From Ruegeria halocynthiae (GTDB taxonomy: Bacteria; Pseudomonadota; Alphaproteobacteria; Rhodobacterales; Rhodobacteraceae), in contig NZ_JQEZ01000002.1 of assembly GCF_000743705.1 (NCBI RefSeq), forward strand, positions 678,862 to 742,861: a DNA stretch of 64,000 nucleotides. The letters run 5' to 3'. Shown piece by piece: positions 61,580 through 64,000 of this stretch. Below the pieces are notes generated by a model. The model was not told where the DNA came from. It saw only the letters and a program-made list of their open reading frames with translations, and searched no databases. A program made the position numbers and the translations under genes. Numbering within the stretch: the first letter of the stretch is position 1; each line of letters starts with the position of its first letter.

Positions 61580-63747
61580 GTCGCGCAACCCATTTTCTGC
61601 TGGCTTTAATCCTGTCCTGCCTGATGGCGATCAGTGCCCATGCCGACAGCCTTGCCAGCTTTCTGCCCGATATCACGCCCGCCGATCTGGCCCCCGGTGC
61701 AGACGCCTTTGGTCCCGTGCGCGATGACGTGCCCGTTGCCCCCGTTCTTAAGGGCGGCGCAACCGTCGCCTGGGCCTTTCTGACATCCGATTTTGTGGGC
61801 ACCACCGGATATTCCGGCAAACCCATCCACGTGGTTGCCGCTATCGACGCTGACGCCGTTCTGACTGGTGTGCAGTTGATCAAACACTCGGAACCCATTG
61901 TTCTGATCGGCATTCCCAATTCCCGCATGGTCGAACTGACCGAAGGTTACACCGGCCTGGACCTCAAGCATGAGGCCGAAACCGGGGGTGAGGGGCATGA
62001 CCTCGACATCATCTCGGGCGCGACAGTAACGATCATGGTGATCGACGACAGCCTTGTGCGCGGCGGTATCAAGGTGGCCCGCGCGCTGGGTTTGGGTGGG
62101 CTTTCCCCATTGCAGGCCGATGGGCCGAAACGCGACGTCGATCTGGCGCAGAATGCCGTCTATGACTGGACCACCCTGTCCGGCGACGGCTCGGTCCGGC
62201 GGCTGACGCTGGATATCGGTCAGGTCAACGCCGCGTTCGAGGCGACCGGCGATCAGCGCGCCATCAAACGGCCAGAACCGGGCGAACCGGATGACACCTT
62301 CATCGACATGCATATGGCGCTGGTTTCCGTACCGTCGATCGGGAAATCCCTGCTGGGTGAGGCCGAATACCAGAACCTGACCGAATGGCTAGTTGAGGGC
62401 GAACAGGCCATTCTGGTTCTGGGGCGCGGGGCTTACAGCTTTAAGGGCTCGGGCTATGTGCGCGGCGGGATTTTCGACCGGATTCAATTGATCCAGGGTG
62501 ACAATTCCGTGCGGTTCTTCGACAAGCAACAGCGCCGCCTGGGTGCGGTTGCCGCGCCCGATGCGCCCAGTTTCACCGAGTTGGACATCTTCAAAATCCC
62601 CGCCGATGCCGAGTTTGATCCGGCCGAACCCTTCCGCCTGCAACTGTTGGTGCAACGGGCCGTCGGCGCGGTTGAGAAGACGTTCCTGACTTTCGATTTG
62701 GGCTACAAACTGCCCGAGCAGTACTTGTTGCCCGTTACCGCCCCGGCTGTCGTAGACGACGCCACGGGAGAAGCCGCCGCCAAGGCCGCCCTATGGCAGC
62801 GTATCTGGAAGGATCGCACGGTCGAGATCGCCGGTCTGGGCGTCATGCTGCTGGTGCTGACCGCCACCTTCTTCTTTCAGTTCCACGCCACGATGAACGC
62901 GCGGGTCTTCTACTGGTTCCGCATCGGATACCTGACTATGACCCTGTTCTTCATCGGCTGGTACGCCAATGCGCAGCTGAGCGTAGTGAACCTGATGGCG
63001 CTGGCGGGCAGCCTGCGCACGGGCTTCTCATGGGATGCCTTCCTGCTGGACCCGCTGGTGTTTATCCAATGGTTTGCCGTGGCCGCCGCCCTGCTGTTCT
63101 GGGGGCGCGGGGCCTATTGCGGATGGCTGTGCCCGTTCGGCGCGCTGCAAGAGCTGACCAACAAGATCGCCCGCGCCTTGCGCGTTCCGCAATGGACCCT
63201 GCCCTGGGGGCTGAACGAACGCCTGTGGCCCGCGAAATACATGATCTTCCTTGGCCTGTTCGGCCTCAGCTTTGTCTCGATCCCGCTGGCCGAGAAATAT
63301 GCCGAGGTTGAGCCGTTCAAGACCGCGATCATCCTGAAATTCATGCGCGACTGGCCGTTTGTGGTCTTTGCGCTGACCCTGCTGGGGATCGGGCTGTTCA
63401 TCGAACGGTTCTATTGCCGCTACCTCTGCCCGTTGGGCGGAGCGCTGGCGATCCCCGCCCGTATCCGCATGTTCGACTGGCTGCGCCGCTACAAGGATTG
63501 CGGCACCCCCTGTCAGACCTGCGCCAACGAATGCCCCGTTCAGGCCATCCACCCCAGTGGTGAGATCAACCCGAACGAGTGCGTCACCTGCCTGCATTGT
63601 CAGGTGCTCTACCAGTCCGAGGACAAATGTCCCGTCGTTATCCGCCAGTTGAAACGGCGGGCCAAGACAGGGTCGGTCGACCTCAAGACCCCACTCGGAC
63701 AACCACCGGCGAACCATCCGAACGCCAAACCGCAATCCGTTTCCTAA
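61570..63747 (+). CDS. nosR: NosR, membrane flavo-iron-sulfur protein for N2O reduction
   Basis: A 725-residue protein. Signal peptide to about residue 25, then a periplasmic FMN-binding domain with the flavin attachment motif SGATVT at 149-154, five or six membrane helices from residue 415, CxxxCP motifs in GAYCGWLCPFGAL and RYLCPLGGAL, and a C-terminal double [4Fe-4S] region (CQTCANECP, CVTCLHCQ). It feeds electrons to NosZ and supports nos expression. GTG start at 61570 with GGAGG eight bases upstream. Confidence 0.96.
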   Translation: MVVSRATHFLLALILSCLMAISAHADSLASFLPDITPADLAPGADAFGPVRDDVPVAPVLKGGATVAWAFLTSDFVGTTGYSGKPIHVVAAIDADAVLTGVQLIKHSEPIVLIGIPNSRMVELTEGYTGLDLKHEAETGGEGHDLDIISGATVTIMVIDDSLVRGGIKVARALGLGGLSPLQADGPKRDVDLAQNAVYDWTTLSGDGSVRRLTLDIGQVNAAFEATGDQRAIKRPEPGEPDDTFIDMHMALVSVPSIGKSLLGEAEYQNLTEWLVEGEQAILVLGRGAYSFKGSGYVRGGIFDRIQLIQGDNSVRFFDKQQRRLGAVAAPDAPSFTELDIFKIPADAEFDPAEPFRLQLLVQRAVGAVEKTFLTFDLGYKLPEQYLLPVTAPAVVDDATGEAAAKAALWQRIWKDRTVEIAGLGVMLLVLTATFFFQFHATMNARVFYWFRIGYLTMTLFFIGWYANAQLSVVNLMALAGSLRTGFSWDAFLLDPLVFIQWFAVAAALLFWGRGAYCGWLCPFGALQELTNKIARALRVPQWTLPWGLNERLWPAKYMIFLGLFGLSFVSIPLAEKYAEVEPFKTAIILKFMRDWPFVVFALTLLGIGLFIERFYCRYLCPLGGALAIPARIRMFDWLRRYKDCGTPCQTCANECPVQAIHPSGEINPNECVTCLHCQVLYQSEDKCPVVIRQLKRRAKTGSVDLKTPLGQPPANHPNAKPQSVS

Positions 63748-63759
63748 AGGAGAAACATC

Positions 63760-64000
63760 ATGTCGGAACATGATAAGAAACTGAACGTCACACGCCGCGG
63801 CATGCTGGGTGCAACCGCAACCGGCGCTGTGCTGGCCGGGACCGGTCTGGGTTCAACCCTGATGACCGCAAAACAAGCCAGCGCTGCGGCTGGTGCCAAT
63901 CTCGAACCCGGTGAGCTGGACGAATACTACGGCTTCTGGTCCTCGGGCCAAACTGGCGAACTGCGCATCCTGGGCTTCCCCTCCATGCGCGAGTTGATGC
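63760..64000 (+). CDS. nosZ: Nitrous oxide reductase NosZ, N-terminal part only
   Basis: The first 80 codons are in the window and the frame stays open at the end. A Tat signal is seen (TRRGMLGATATGAVLAGTGL), which fits export of the folded copper enzyme. After it comes the NosZ N-terminus (LEPGELDEYYGFWSSGQTGE, then LRILGFPSMREL). It follows nosR by 12 bp with AAAGGAG before the ATG. It reduces N2O to N2. Confidence 0.95.
   Translation, partial: MSEHDKKLNVTRRGMLGATATGAVLAGTGLGSTLMTAKQASAAAGANLEPGELDEYYGFWSSGQTGELRILGFPSMRELM

Noticed and set aside
40512..64000. nirI/nirX or nitrate reductase genes
   Set aside because: Looked for NosR-like or molybdenum-enzyme signatures beyond nosR; none present in the window.

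Overview
The window is a chromosomal segment from a marine alphaproteobacterium of the Roseobacter group (Rhodobacteraceae). The basis is high GC, the MipZ division-site ATPase, a Rhodobacter-type malyl-CoA lyase, an ALAS-type hemA, a nosC-nosR-nosZ start and alphaproteobacterial family markers (DUF1244, TIGR02300). I cannot name the species. Product names come from protein motifs and family knowledge; no searches were run.

Layout. 1-5.4 kb: two transporters, mipZ, a class III cyclase and a MarR regulator. 5.4-12.1 kb: a homogentisate/aromatic catabolic cluster (hmgA, fahA, an MBL-fold protein, a FAD monooxygenase, DUF2783, maiA, a DOPA-dioxygenase-family gene), read away from the MarR gene. 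12.1-19.3 kb: acyl-CoA synthetase, a taurine-pyruvate-type aminotransferase, two hypotheticals, rpmI-rplT, an alanine/Na+ symporter and a universal stress protein. 19.5-27.5 kb: pyruvate kinase, an N-formylglutamate amidohydrolase-like gene, and a three-gene set (dgcN-dgcA-D-amino-acid transaminase) that reads as a D-glutamate/D-amino-acid catabolic operon, then malyl-CoA lyase and a PA14 protein. 27.6-33.7 kb: an Lrp/LysE pair, an AraC regulator, accA, a lytic transglycosylase, a GntR regulator, a SprT-like protease and a TIGR02300 protein. 33.85-36.95 kb: tRNA-Ala(GGC) followed by an AT-rich insert with a PD-(D/E)XK nuclease-like gene, a divergent membrane protein and a repeat-bounded scar that touches the 5' end of nadA. 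37-40.5 kb: nadABC.

The last 23 kb (40.6-64 kb) is a denitrification supercluster: a Dnr/Nnr-type Crp/Fnr regulator, hemA, norCBQDEF, nnrS, nirS, a NirT-like multiheme fusion, a cupredoxin, nirE-C-F-DL-G-H-J-N, a small membrane ORF, nosC, nosR and the start of nosZ. Together these encode nitrite -> NO -> N2O -> N2 plus heme d1 synthesis. Six 14-bp palindromes of the TTRAC-N4-RTCAA type lie before hemA, norC, nnrS, nirS, nirE and nosC. Five of them end 55-64 bp before the start codon, which makes a visible regulon for the regulator encoded beside hemA. No nitrate reductase gene is in the window.

The observations most worth following up are the NirT-like fusion that stands where other clusters keep nirI/nirX, the dgcN-dgcA-dat operon, the tRNA-adjacent AT-rich nuclease/membrane pair, a 33-codon leader ORF whose stop overlaps the nirE start, and the MBL-fold protein with an altered metal motif in the homogentisate cluster.
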